Positions 18,338 through 26,846 of a stretch of 64,000 nucleotides of DNA are shown here, piece by piece. A program made the position numbers and the translations under genes. The DNA comes from Planctomycetota bacterium (GTDB taxonomy: Bacteria; Planctomycetota; UBA1135; GCA-002686595). The stretch lies in the NCBI GenBank assembly GCA_026692665.1, contig JAPLOF010000054.1, positions 62,001-126,000 of the forward strand, in the 5' to 3' direction. Position 1 is the stretch's first letter; each line of letters opens with the position of its first letter. The notes beneath the pieces were generated by a model. It ran no database searches. It saw only the letters and a program-made list of their open reading frames with translations, and was not told where the DNA came from.

Positions 18338-18504
18338 CTAGTGTCCTGACTCGGAAGTACGCGGGCCAATTCACGCCGCCTGCGCCTCCCCGGCGTCGTT
18401 GCGCCTCCGCCGAGGGATGCAGCGAACCCGCGTCGTCGCCGCGCCTAGCCGGGAAGACGCAGTCGACGCGAATTGGCCCGCGTACTTCCGAGTCAGGACA
18501 CTAG
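18338..18504. repeat. 167-bp MITE-like element with perfect 35-bp terminal inverted repeats
   Basis: The left arm 18338-18372 begins CTAGTGTCCTGACTCGG; the right arm 18470-18504 is its exact reverse complement. Complementarity continues inward with about 17 matches over the next 22 positions (CTGCG and CCCGGC blocks), so the whole element can fold into one long hairpin. Nothing codes inside. The outermost CTAG could reflect a TA-type target, as in IS630/Tc1-like elements, but no separate target duplication is proven. It separates two convergent genes and its last bases provide the TAG stop of the lipoprotein gene on the minus strand. It would also work as a two-way terminator. Confidence 0.93.
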
Positions 18505-20429
18505 AAGCGGAACCAGCGCAGCACGAGGTCCGTGCGGTCGCCGTCGCCGTTGAAGTCCGTGCCGCCGCTGCCCTGCTGCGCCTCGGAGGCGATCAGGGCG
18601 CCGCACTCGACCGAGCCGAAGCGCGCCACCTCGACCACCGGACGCGCGAAGTCGGACGCGACGCTCATCCCGGCGGTCGCGCCGCTGGAGACGTTCGTGC
18701 GCTCCAGGATGAAGTCCGCCTCGTCGTTGTCGGCGTTCAGGTCGCGCGAGTCCTCGTTCTCCGCGGCGCGGTAGAAGGCGATGCCGCGCGACGTCGTGAA
18801 GCCGGCGGAGTCGCTGTTCAGAGCCACGCCGATGCGCGGGAAGATCAGGTTCGGGCCGGAGAACTTCACGAAGGCCGGGATGGCGTCCAGGAGGTCGTTG
18901 TCGCCCGGGACCTGGGCAGACCCCTGGTTCAGGGACACCCCGCCGACGCGCTCGGTGTAGCCCACGCCCAGGCGCCCTTCCGACTCGCGGTCGGAGATCC
19001 AGGAGGCCTCGACGTACGGCACGGGGACGTTCTCGATGTGCAGGAAGGTCCAGACCGCGGACGAGGGCGAAGGCGCCAGGAATCCGACGAGGTTCGCGTC
19101 GAGCCCGTTGTTCCCGTCGATGTCGCCGCCCGTCGCCTCGCTCGCGACGATGACGAAGCTGTTCGAGAGCTCCGTCAGGCCGTGGCTTCCGCCCGGCGCG
19201 TCGAAGAGCGCGCGCACCTGGGCGGCGGTGTTGATCGGCAGGATCGGGTCCCCGAGGTCCGCGATCGCGAGCCAGCGCACCACCGTGTCGTTCGCGCTGC
19301 CGTCGTTGTTCAGGTCGCAGTTGTCGTCCGCTTCGGAGACGATCGTCGCGACGTAGTTGCCCGCGAACGCGATGCGGTCGCGCCCGGGCAGGCCGTGATT
19401 GACGGGCGGATTCGTCGTCGGGTTCGCGTCCCAGGCCGCGAAGGTGAGCACGGCCAGCACCTGGTCGGTCGTGTCGACGTCGTTCGTCGCACAGGCGCGG
19501 AAGTTGGCGCCGACCGCGCTCGAGTTGAGGCTCGCTCCGCCCTGCCCGGCCTCGCTGACGAGGAACCCGACGTGCCAGTCGCCCGTCGCGATCGACTTCG
19601 CGCGCCGCGGGCTCGCGGGATCGACGGCCCGTCCGGTCGAGCGCGCCACGCTCGCGCTGCCCGTGCCGTCGAGCAGACCCAGCACGTTCGCGTCCAGGAA
19701 GTCGACGTCGCCGTTCAAGCTGCGCGGGGGCTGGGTCAGCGTCTCGTCGAAGGCCAGGAACACGAGGCGTTCGTCCTCGCCCAGGAGTCGCGCGAAGAGC
19801 GGATCCGGCCCCAGGTCCGCCGTGGCGACCGGGATCGGAATCAGCGGCGCCGAGGATTCGACGAAGCGCAGGTTGCTGCCCCCCGCCCCGGGCGTCGCGG
19901 TCTTCGCGGCGTAGAGGATGCGCGAGCCGAGCCCGATCACCGAGAGCGACGCGTTCGTGGCGAGATCGTCGACCCGCTGGAGCATGTTCGCCGTCTGGGA
20001 CCAGTGCAGGAGCACGTCGTCCTGTTGCAGCATGTCGTCGTTCCAGTCGCGGCCGTCGACCGCCTCGTCCACGACGAGGTAGAGCTCCGACCCGGCCCAG
20101 GCCAGGTCCTGCGCCGCGACTCCCAGCCGGAACTGCGTGTTCGTCGCCGTGTTGACCACGTGCGCGACCTGATCGGAGACGTCCATGTCCCCGTTCAGGA
20201 TCGTCCCGGGGGACCCCGGCGAGCTCGTGGCGTCCTCGGCCGCCAGGAAGGCGACGTACGCACCCGAGATGCGCACCGGGGTCGCGCCCGAAGTCGCGAC
20301 GTTCGTCGAGCGGACCACGAAGGAGACGTTCTCCGAACCGCTGGATCCGCCGGAGCAACCGGACGTGACCAGGGCCGCGGTCAGGGACGAGGAGAGGATC
20401 GCGAGAAGCAGGCTTTGGCGGTTCTTCAT
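18501..20429 (-). CDS. lipoprotein with acidic D-x-N-x-D propeller-like repeats
   Basis: 642 residues from the ATG at 20429 (MKNRQSLLLAIL), lipobox LVTSGC then a Gly/Ser linker. The body repeats a short acidic loop followed by a beta strand: NGDVDFLDANVLGLL, DLNNDGSANDTVVRWL, DIDGNNGLDANLVGFL, DLNADNDEADFILERT and DFNGDGDRTDLVLRWF. These look like calcium-binding loops of a beta-propeller or FG-GAP-like fold. The protein stops right after the last such strand, at a TAG supplied by the inverted-repeat element, so a slightly longer ancestral C-terminus is possible. No enzyme motif. Probably outer-membrane anchored; function unknown. Confidence 0.82.
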   Translation of the reverse strand: MKNRQSLLLAILSSSLTAALVTSGCSGGSSGSENVSFVVRSTNVATSGATPVRISGAYVAFLAAEDATSSPGSPGTILNGDMDVSDQVAHVVNTATNTQFRLGVAAQDLAWAGSELYLVVDEAVDGRDWNDDMLQQDDVLLHWSQTANMLQRVDDLATNASLSVIGLGSRILYAAKTATPGAGGSNLRFVESSAPLIPIPVATADLGPDPLFARLLGEDERLVFLAFDETLTQPPRSLNGDVDFLDANVLGLLDGTGSASVARSTGRAVDPASPRRAKSIATGDWHVGFLVSEAGQGGASLNSSAVGANFRACATNDVDTTDQVLAVLTFAAWDANPTTNPPVNHGLPGRDRIAFAGNYVATIVSEADDNCDLNNDGSANDTVVRWLAIADLGDPILPINTAAQVRALFDAPGGSHGLTELSNSFVIVASEATGGDIDGNNGLDANLVGFLAPSPSSAVWTFLHIENVPVPYVEASWISDRESEGRLGVGYTERVGGVSLNQGSAQVPGDNDLLDAIPAFVKFSGPNLIFPRIGVALNSDSAGFTTSRGIAFYRAAENEDSRDLNADNDEADFILERTNVSSGATAGMSVASDFARPVVEVARFGSVECGALIASEAQQGSGGTDFNGDGDRTDLVLRWFRF

Positions 20430-20533
20430 GGAGTTCGTGCTCGGTGAGCAACGCGCAGAGTACCGGGTCGGATTGCGTCGCTGCCACCGCGTCGAGGCTG
20501 GAATCGCGAGCTCTTGCACGTTCTGATCCTCGG

Positions 20534-22456
20534 GTGCGCGTCCTCATCGCATCTGCGCCGCACCGCGACACCTTCGGCTACTCCATGCCGCCGCCGGGGC
20601 TGTTGCGCCTGGGCGGCTGGCTCGAGCGCGAGGGCATCGACGTCGCCCTGCTCGATCTGGCGCACGAGCTCGCCGCGGGACGCCTCCCGTCGGACGACGG
20701 CCTGTGCGACGCCGCCGCCGAACGCATCCTGGCGCGCGGGCCCTACGATGCGATCGGCATGTCGGTGATGGGCGCGACGCTGCCCGCGGCGCTCGCGATC
20801 CTCGAGCGGATCCGCGCACGCCATCGGGCGCTTCCGCTCTGGATCGGGGGTCCGGGCACGACGGGCGTCGACGCGGCCCTGATCGAGCGCGCGGACTGCG
20901 TCGACGTGGTCGTGCGCGGCGAGGGCGAGATCACGACGACGGAGCTGCTGCGAGCCCGCGCGCGCGGCCGCTCGCCCGGCGGGATCGCCGGACTCACGTG
21001 GCGCGGGCCGGCCGGAAACGCGGTGCGCGAGCCGGACCGCGCGCCGATCGCCGATCTCGCGGAGCTCGCGCCGTACGCCTGGCACCTCCTGCCGCCGATC
21101 GCGGCCTACAAGGAGATCACGGGCGCCGCAGACGGCCTCGTCCCCGTCGATTCGGGTCGCGGCTGCGTCTACGACTGCTCGTTCTGCACCATCGGGCGGT
21201 TCTGGTCGCGGCGCTCGCGTGTCCTGCCCGCGGGTCGCCTGGCGGACGAGGTCGAGGCCCTGTGCTCGGTCCCGGGAGCACGCGCGGCATACCTGTGCCA
21301 CGACCTTTTCGCCGCGAATCGCGCTCACGCGGCCGCGTTTTGCGAGGAGATGCTGCGGCGCGGCTCACCCGTCCCGTGGGAAGTCCGCGCGCGCGCCGAC
21401 CACCTCGACCGCGAGCTGCTGCAGCTCATGGGTCGCGCCGGCTGCTACCGCGTGCTGCTCGGCATCGAGTCCGCGGCCGCGAGCGTACGCGATGCCTGCG
21501 ACAAGTCGCTGCGCCCCGGCACGGACCTCCTGGCCGTCGTGCGCGACTGCGTGGAAGCGGGCGTGACTCCGATCCTCTCCGTGATCCTCGGATTGCCGGG
21601 CGAGGGAACGGCGGAGCTCGACGCGAGCCTGGGCTTCTGCGCGCGCGCAGCCCTCCTCGGCGGCGTGAACGTGTCGCTCCACCTCGTGAACCCGCAACCG
21701 GGCTGCGCATTGGGCGAGGAACATGGCGGCGCGGCGCGCGCCGTCGCGGGCATCCCGCCGGACATGGCGCGCGGCGCGGGCGAGACGGCGCCCGAGCGCG
21801 CGTGGATCGACGAGCACCCCGACCTGTTCACGACGTTCGCGCTGCTCCCGGGCCCATCCAGCGCGCACGCGACGCTCTACGCGATCGCCAGCGAGCTGCC
21901 CGAGGTCCTCCACCGCTATCCGCGCACGTTCGCGGTGATCGGCTGCGTCTTGCGCACGAACACCCGTGGCGTCTTCGAGCATTGGAAGCGCGACGGCCGG
22001 AGCTTCGAGGCCTATGCGCGCGTGCAGCGCGACCCGTTCGTGGACGACGTCCTCGCCGTCGAGCAGGCCTGCGTGCGCGCGGCGGCGCTCTCGGACCGGA
22101 CGCCATCCCGAGGTCCCCGAGCGCGCGGCATCCTGGTGCAGGTCCACCACGACGTGGCCGCGGCCTTCGAGGCGCTGCGACAGGGGCGCGAACCGGTGCG
22201 CGCGGAAGGTCGCCCTTCCTGGATGTGCGCCGTCCCGGCGACACACGGCCGCGCGTTGCTGGGCACGCGCACGCTCCGCATCTCGGACGATGTCGCGCGG
22301 ATCCTCGCGGCCCTGGACGGCACCCGGTCGATGGCGGAACTGGACGCGCTGCGCCCGGGTTTCGCCGCCGCAATCGCCCACCTCGAAGGCGCGGGCCTCG
22401 TAGACTCCGGAGCCGGAGCGACCGCCGCGGAGCGGATGGAGACGACGACACCATGA
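20534..22456 (+). CDS. B12-binding-type radical SAM protein with PqqD-like tail
   Basis: About 640 residues from GTG 20534; an in-frame GTG at 20444 would reach nearly to the divergent gene. Residues 1-150 form a Rossmann-like cobalamin-binding domain (RVLIASAPHRDTFGYSMPPPG at the start, then IGMSVMGATLPAALAIL and LWIGGPGTTGVD). The radical SAM core has C211-x3-C215-x2-C218 in RGCVYDCSFCTIGRF, a 4Fe-4S/SAM site, and YRVLLGIESAAASVRD. The last about 60 residues (TLRISDDVARILAALDGTRS, ending HLEGAGLVDS) resemble PqqD/RRE domains that bind leader peptides. Its TGA overlaps the next ATG (ATGA). With the next two genes it looks like a peptide-modifying pathway; C-methylation or epimerisation is possible but not shown. 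Confidence 0.85.
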   Translation: MRVLIASAPHRDTFGYSMPPPGLLRLGGWLEREGIDVALLDLAHELAAGRLPSDDGLCDAAAERILARGPYDAIGMSVMGATLPAALAILERIRARHRALPLWIGGPGTTGVDAALIERADCVDVVVRGEGEITTTELLRARARGRSPGGIAGLTWRGPAGNAVREPDRAPIADLAELAPYAWHLLPPIAAYKEITGAADGLVPVDSGRGCVYDCSFCTIGRFWSRRSRVLPAGRLADEVEALCSVPGARAAYLCHDLFAANRAHAAAFCEEMLRRGSPVPWEVRARADHLDRELLQLMGRAGCYRVLLGIESAAASVRDACDKSLRPGTDLLAVVRDCVEAGVTPILSVILGLPGEGTAELDASLGFCARAALLGGVNVSLHLVNPQPGCALGEEHGGAARAVAGIPPDMARGAGETAPERAWIDEHPDLFTTFALLPGPSSAHATLYAIASELPEVLHRYPRTFAVIGCVLRTNTRGVFEHWKRDGRSFEAYARVQRDPFVDDVLAVEQACVRAAALSDRTPSRGPRARGILVQVHHDVAAAFEALRQGREPVRAEGRPSWMCAVPATHGRALLGTRTLRISDDVARILAALDGTRSMAELDALRPGFAAAIAHLEGAGLVDSGAGATAAERMETTTP

Positions 22457-24708
22457 TCCAACGCCAGAACTTCCCCGTCACCCTCGTGTTCCCGCCGCAG
22501 GGGCATTTCACGCAACCCTACCTGGCGCTGCCGTGCCTGAAGGGCTGGCTGCGGTCGCACGGCTTCGAGGACGTCGAACTGCTCGACGCGAACATCGAGG
22601 CCTACGACGCGTTCCTCGATGGCGCCTACATCGAGCGCTGCGCCGAGCGCGTGGCGCAACGCCTGCCGCTCGAACGTTTCGCGGCGCGGAAGACGCTCGG
22701 ATTCCGCGATCTCGCCGCGTTTCGCGCCGCGTCCGAGTGCGCGGCCAGCGCCGCCGCCGTCGCGGCGCGCATCGACGACGCGAAGGCGGTGATGCGCGGA
22801 GGAGCGTTCTTCGATTCCGAGCGCTACGTCCCGGCCGTCCGCACGATCTACCACGCGCTGCGCATCGTGTCGGCCGCGCACTTCCCGAGCGAGCTCACGC
22901 CGCACAACTTCACGATGCGGTACGGCAACGACCGCTCGGCCGAGGTACTCGCCGCGACGCTCGACGAGGACGAGAACCCCTTCATCGCCTTCTACCGCGA
23001 ACGCGTGCTGCCGCGCCTCGTCGCGCGCAAGCCCCGCGTGCTGGGACTCTCGATCATCTACGGGTCGCAGCTCGTCCCGGCGCTCACGTTGGCGCGGCTC
23101 GTGAAGGCTGCGCTGCCGGACTGCCACATCACGGCCGGCGGCGGATTCCTGGCCTACATCGGCCAGAAGCTGATGAACGCGCCGGGCGTCGACGGTTGCC
23201 TCGACAGCCTGGTCTTCCACGAGGGCGAGGCGCCGCTGCTCGCCCTGTGCGAGGCGCTGCGCGACGGCCGGCCGCTCGGGACGATCGGTTCCCTCTCGTG
23301 GTTCGACCGTTCGAGCGGCCACGCGCGCCTCGTCGAGAACGAGCGCGGCCACCCGATCAAGCTGGACGACGCGCCCGCGCCCGACTTCGAAGGGCTGCCC
23401 TTCCACCTCTACCTGAGCCCAGAAATCGTCGTCCCCTACGACGTGAACCGCGGTTGTTACTACGGCGAGTGCACGTTCTGCACGCTGCCGACGGTCATCG
23501 GCCCGGGCTACCGCACGCGGAGCGCGAAGACGATCGTCGACCACGTGATCCAGCTGCGCGACAAGCTGGGCACGAGCCACGTCAACTTCATCACGGACTG
23601 CATGCCGCCGGGCCTCCTGCGCGACCTGCCCGAGGAGCTCATCGCGCGCCGCGCCGGCATCCATTGGTGGGCCGACGCGCGCGTCGAACCCAAGGCCTAC
23701 ACGAAGGAGGGTTGCGAACGGCTCGTCGAATCGGGCTGCCGAAAGCTGCTCTTCGGCTTCGAGACCGCGACGCCGCGTCTCTTGAAGCTCATGAAGAAGG
23801 GCCAGAGCCTGAAGTCCGTGGTGGACGTGGCGCGGAACTGCTCCGAAGCCGGGATCAGCGTGACCTTCTTCGCGATGGTCGGATTTCCCAGCGAAACGAA
23901 GGCGGAAGCGCAGGCCACCGTCGACTTCCTGGTCGAACACGCCGACATCGTCCGCGAGGTCTCGCTCCAGACCTTCCACATCGACGAGGAGAACCACGTC
24001 TTCCGCAACCCGGCCGAATTCTCGGTGCGCATCCGGTCCGACCCGACGGCCGACCTGCAGCTCTACCACGACTACGAGGCCGAAGTCGGGATGACGCAGG
24101 GCGAGGCGGCCGAGATGTTCGAGCGCATGATGGCCGCGCTGCGCGCGCGCTATCCGCTGTTCTCGGGCGACAACATCTTCTGGTTCATGCAGAAGAGCCA
24201 CTACTTCCTCCACCTCGCGCGCGGCACGAGCCCCGACGAATTCGTCGCGCGTTGCCAGCGTCGCGCCGCGCTGCGGGCCGACGACCGCCCGCATCCGACT
24301 CTCGACGTCGGCGCGGGCCTCACGAGCGTCGCGATCCCCTTCTCGTGGGCCGAGGCGGTCGCCGGCCTCGGCACCGCGGAGGCGCGCGCCGCGCGGCCCG
24401 AGTTCCTGACCGGACGCTACGTCGCCGATGCCGAGGAGGAAGCCGCCGCGCACCTCAAGCCGCTCGAGCCGACGGAGCGCGCGCTGATCTACTGCGGCGA
24501 GACGGCCGAGTTCGCCGAGGTGCGCCCCGACGGCGCACGCGCGCTCGCCGCGCTGCGGCGCGCGGGCAGCGTCGGCGCGCTGGCCGGAACCCTTCCGCCC
24601 GGAGCCGCGCGCGAGAACCTGGAACGCTTCGCGGGCGAGCTCGCGCGGCGCGGTATCCTCGTGCGCCGCGAGGAACCGTCCCTCACCTCCGTTCGAGGCA
24701 CGCGATGA
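22453..24708 (+). CDS. second B12-binding-type radical SAM protein
   Basis: 751 residues, start ATG overlapping the previous stop. The N-terminal segment opens VTLVFPPQGHFTQPYLALPC, and a cobalamin-domain-like part follows (VLGLSIIYGSQLVPALTLAR; ITAGGGFLAYIG). The radical SAM cluster is C335-x3-C339-x2-C342 in RGCYYGECTFCTLP. Further core signatures are NFITDCMPPGLLRDLPEEL, IHWWADARVEPKAYTKEG, LLFGFETATPRLLKLMKKG and FFAMVGFPSETKAEAQ. The C-terminal 60 residues (AEFAEVRPDGARALAALRRA) may be another PqqD-like domain, less clear than in its neighbour. The last codon overlaps the start of the 63-residue peptide gene. The reaction is unknown; it is not an obvious KamA, HemN or MiaB relative. Confidence 0.87.
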   Translation: MIQRQNFPVTLVFPPQGHFTQPYLALPCLKGWLRSHGFEDVELLDANIEAYDAFLDGAYIERCAERVAQRLPLERFAARKTLGFRDLAAFRAASECAASAAAVAARIDDAKAVMRGGAFFDSERYVPAVRTIYHALRIVSAAHFPSELTPHNFTMRYGNDRSAEVLAATLDEDENPFIAFYRERVLPRLVARKPRVLGLSIIYGSQLVPALTLARLVKAALPDCHITAGGGFLAYIGQKLMNAPGVDGCLDSLVFHEGEAPLLALCEALRDGRPLGTIGSLSWFDRSSGHARLVENERGHPIKLDDAPAPDFEGLPFHLYLSPEIVVPYDVNRGCYYGECTFCTLPTVIGPGYRTRSAKTIVDHVIQLRDKLGTSHVNFITDCMPPGLLRDLPEELIARRAGIHWWADARVEPKAYTKEGCERLVESGCRKLLFGFETATPRLLKLMKKGQSLKSVVDVARNCSEAGISVTFFAMVGFPSETKAEAQATVDFLVEHADIVREVSLQTFHIDEENHVFRNPAEFSVRIRSDPTADLQLYHDYEAEVGMTQGEAAEMFERMMAALRARYPLFSGDNIFWFMQKSHYFLHLARGTSPDEFVARCQRRAALRADDRPHPTLDVGAGLTSVAIPFSWAEAVAGLGTAEARAARPEFLTGRYVADAEEEAAAHLKPLEPTERALIYCGETAEFAEVRPDGARALAALRRAGSVGALAGTLPPGAARENLERFAGELARRGILVRREEPSLTSVRGTR

Positions 24709-24896
24709 AGACCCCCGAGAAGAAGACCGAGGTCGATCCGAAGCAGAATCCGGCCCGGATCCCCGGCCCGAAGACGCGCGAGGAACGCGGCGCCGAGCCG
24801 GCGATTCCCGACATCGACTTCGCCAAGCTCGACCTGCGCGTCGAGGTCGTGGACGAGCGGATCAGCCCGGGCGAGACGAACGTCTTCGACAAGTGA
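24705..24896 (+). CDS. 63-residue peptide, candidate RiPP precursor
   Basis: ATG at 24705 overlaps the stop of the radical SAM gene by four bases (ATGA), so translation is probably coupled. The product is very polar: a Lys/Glu/Pro-rich N-terminal half (MKTPEKKTEVDPKQNP), then IPDIDFAKLDLRVEVV and a C-terminus ending ERISPGETNVFDK. It has no Cys and no signal peptide. Size, position directly after two radical SAM enzymes with PqqD-like domains, and a helical middle suitable as a recognition element fit a leader-plus-core precursor. The core would be the last 10-20 residues. It could instead be a small accessory protein. I do not recognise the family. Confidence 0.65.
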   Translation: MKTPEKKTEVDPKQNPARIPGPKTREERGAEPAIPDIDFAKLDLRVEVVDERISPGETNVFDK

Positions 24897-25033
24897 CCGG
24901 GAGACTGACCCAGTTGGGTGGTCTTTCGTGGGGTGTGGGTGGAGACCCCCCCAGGGCTTGTAGGTAGTCACCCCGGGATACCGGGGTGCCGGACCTCGCG
25001 CGCGACATCCACGCAACTGGGTCAGTTTCCGGG
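24897..25033. repeat. 137-bp inverted-repeat element after the radical SAM operon
   Basis: ACTGACCCAGTTG (24904-24916) and its exact reverse complement (25014-25026) flank about 97 bp; the pairing extends outward to 24897 and 25033 with two mismatches over 20 positions. Inside, CACCCCGG-GATA-CCGGGGTG (24969-24988) is a perfect eight-pair hairpin. No reading frame fits. It begins right after the stop of the peptide gene. It could be a second MITE-like repeat, unlike the one at 18338, or an operon terminator. Confidence 0.75.
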
Positions 25034-25168
25034 GGCGCCCCGGCAGGAATCGTAAGCGTCCAGTAAGCTGGGGACCAGATCCTCCGGAGTCGCGGCGCCC
25101 GCCCTCGGGCTCCGCGGCGCACCCCACGGCCCCTTCCGACGGTGCCAGCCCGGCGCCGGCTCTCTCCC

Positions 25169-26623
25169 ATGAAGAACGCCTGGATTCCCTTCGCTCTGCT
25201 CCTCCTCTCCGGCAGTGCATTCGCGGAAGCCCCGCGGCACGCACGCAGGCTCGCCTCGGCGGGGTCCCCGCCCGCGCCGCAGCTCGTCACCTCGTTCATC
25301 AACGGGTCGGATTCGTGCGCGACTCCCGACGTGATCGCGGGACCGGGACCGTTCACCTACGACACGACGACTGCGACGACGGGGCCTCAGGGTCAGGCGA
25401 ACTCGCGCTGCTACATCTTCAACACGTCGACCATCGACTTCGACGTGTGGTACGCGTGGACGGCTGCCGCGACGGGCTGGGTCGCGCTGGATGGCTGCGC
25501 GGGCGGCAACCACGACATGAAGGTCGCGGTCTACGCCGGATCCGGTTGCCCGACGGGCGAGCCGATCATCTGCGACGACGATGCGTGCGGCACGATCGGC
25601 GCGAACGCACGCGCCGCGTTCCTCGCCGTCTCGGGCCAGACCTACACGTTCCAGGTCGGGAGCTACCCGGGCCAGGCGGGCGCGATCGGATCCTTCACGG
25701 TTTCGCCCTTCACGCCGGCGGCCGGCGACCAGTGCTCCGCGCCGGTGGACATCGCGGGTTCCGGGCCCTGGTTCTTCGACACTTCGTTCGCCGTGACCGG
25801 CCTCGAAGGCCAGAACGAGGTCCTGTGCCAGAACGAGATGATCACGTTCGACCTGTGGTACCGCTGGACCTCGTTCTGCACGTCGAACGTGACGGTCTCG
25901 TTGTGCGGACTGTCGAGCCTCGACACGAAGGTCGCGGTCTACAGCGGCAGCGGCTGCCCCACGGGCTCGTCCCTGGCCTGCAACGACGACTTCTGCGCCG
26001 CGGGCGGGCCGTCCCAGATCACCTTCGCGGCGGTCAACGGGCAGACCTACATGATCCAGATCGGTCTGTGGCCGGGTGAGACGCCGGGTGCCGGCGGCTT
26101 CACGATCACGACGGGCTGCCCGGTGCCCCTCGGCACGGTGTTCTGCATCGGGGACGGCGTCACTCCGCACGTCGCCTGCCCGTGCGGCAACAACAGCCCG
26201 ACCGCGTCCGCGGTGGGTTGCCTCAACTCGCTCGGCTCCGGCGGCAGCCTGCGCGCTTCGGGCAACGCGGGTCTCGTCGACGATGGCGACGGCACGCCTT
26301 CGGTCCTCTTGTCCGGATCGGCCATGCCGAACAGCTCGTGCCTCTACTTCCAGGGCACCTCCCAGCAGAACGGCGGCAACGGAGCCGCGTTCGGTGACGG
26401 CCTGCGCTGCGCGGGCGGCACGGTCACCCGCCTCGCCACGAAGTCGAACGCGAGCGGCAGCTCCAGCTACCCGGTCGCAGGGGATCTGCCGGTGTCCGTC
26501 AAGGGACTCGTGACCGCGCCGGGTACGCGGACGTACCAGGCCTGGTACCGGAACGCGGCCACCTTCTGCGCGGCGGCGACCTTCAACCTGACGAATGGCG
26601 TCGAGATCGTCTGGGGTCCGTGA
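25169..26623 (+). CDS. exported protein with two PPC-like domains and planctomycete C-terminal domain
   Basis: 484 residues from ATG 25169; signal peptide MKNAWIPFALLLLSGSAFAE. Two repeated beta-sandwich domains follow (about 45-190 and 190-320), each beginning with DSCATPDVIAGPGPFTYDT or DQCSAPVDIAGSGPWFFDT and carrying FDVWYAWTA/FDLWYRWTS, DMKVAVYAGSGCPTG/DTKVAVYSGSGCPTG and an acidic CDDDACG/CNDDFCA loop. This is the pattern of prepeptidase-like surface domains. The last 160 residues hold FCIGDG, CPCGNN, GCLNS, LYFQGTSQQNGG and FGDGLRCAGG. That domain recurs in the protein encoded at 28205. Probably a surface or S-layer-associated protein. TAAGCT at 25064-25069 is a possible -10 box with a leader of about 90 bases. 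Confidence 0.85.
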   Translation: MKNAWIPFALLLLSGSAFAEAPRHARRLASAGSPPAPQLVTSFINGSDSCATPDVIAGPGPFTYDTTTATTGPQGQANSRCYIFNTSTIDFDVWYAWTAAATGWVALDGCAGGNHDMKVAVYAGSGCPTGEPIICDDDACGTIGANARAAFLAVSGQTYTFQVGSYPGQAGAIGSFTVSPFTPAAGDQCSAPVDIAGSGPWFFDTSFAVTGLEGQNEVLCQNEMITFDLWYRWTSFCTSNVTVSLCGLSSLDTKVAVYSGSGCPTGSSLACNDDFCAAGGPSQITFAAVNGQTYMIQIGLWPGETPGAGGFTITTGCPVPLGTVFCIGDGVTPHVACPCGNNSPTASAVGCLNSLGSGGSLRASGNAGLVDDGDGTPSVLLSGSAMPNSSCLYFQGTSQQNGGNGAAFGDGLRCAGGTVTRLATKSNASGSSSYPVAGDLPVSVKGLVTAPGTRTYQAWYRNAATFCAAATFNLTNGVEIVWGP

Positions 26624-26628
26624 CAGGA

Positions 26629-26702
26629 CACGCGTCCGCCCGGGCGGACGCGTGCTGCGAATCCGGAGCGGGCTGTGCAGCGCGAAGGCTGCGCAGCCCG
26701 CT
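26629..26702 (+). terminator. two tandem GC hairpins after the PPC-domain gene
   Basis: 26629-26654 is a perfect 26-bp palindrome (arms CACGCGTCCGCCC and complement). 26667-26681 and 26688-26702 pair over 15 bases with one mismatch around a six-base loop, and a short CTTTCC follows. Position just after the stop at 26623 suggests termination. Confidence 0.6.
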
Positions 26703-26834
26703 GCCTTTCCCCGCGGGCTCGATCCCTCCCGGACGAGCCGCGGACCGGCCTCGGGCAGGCCTCGACGCCCCCATGCCCGCGCTCTCCCCACGGGGCGGCC
26801 TGGAACGCGAGATTCCTTTTCGAGGGCGCGCCCC

Positions 26835-26840
26835 GATACT
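26835..26840 (+). promoter_or_regulatory. candidate -10 box, near-leaderless
   Basis: GATACT ends six bases before the ATG of the DUF695 gene, so transcripts would have almost no leader. No ribosome site is visible upstream of the ATG, in agreement. Confidence 0.35.
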
Positions 26841-26846
26841 CAGGGC

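Noticed and set aside
18338..18504. CRISPR or REP array
   Set aside because: There is one inverted pair, no spaced direct repeats.
26629..26702. tRNA or small structured RNA
   Set aside because: Only two simple hairpins; no tRNA arms or CCA end.
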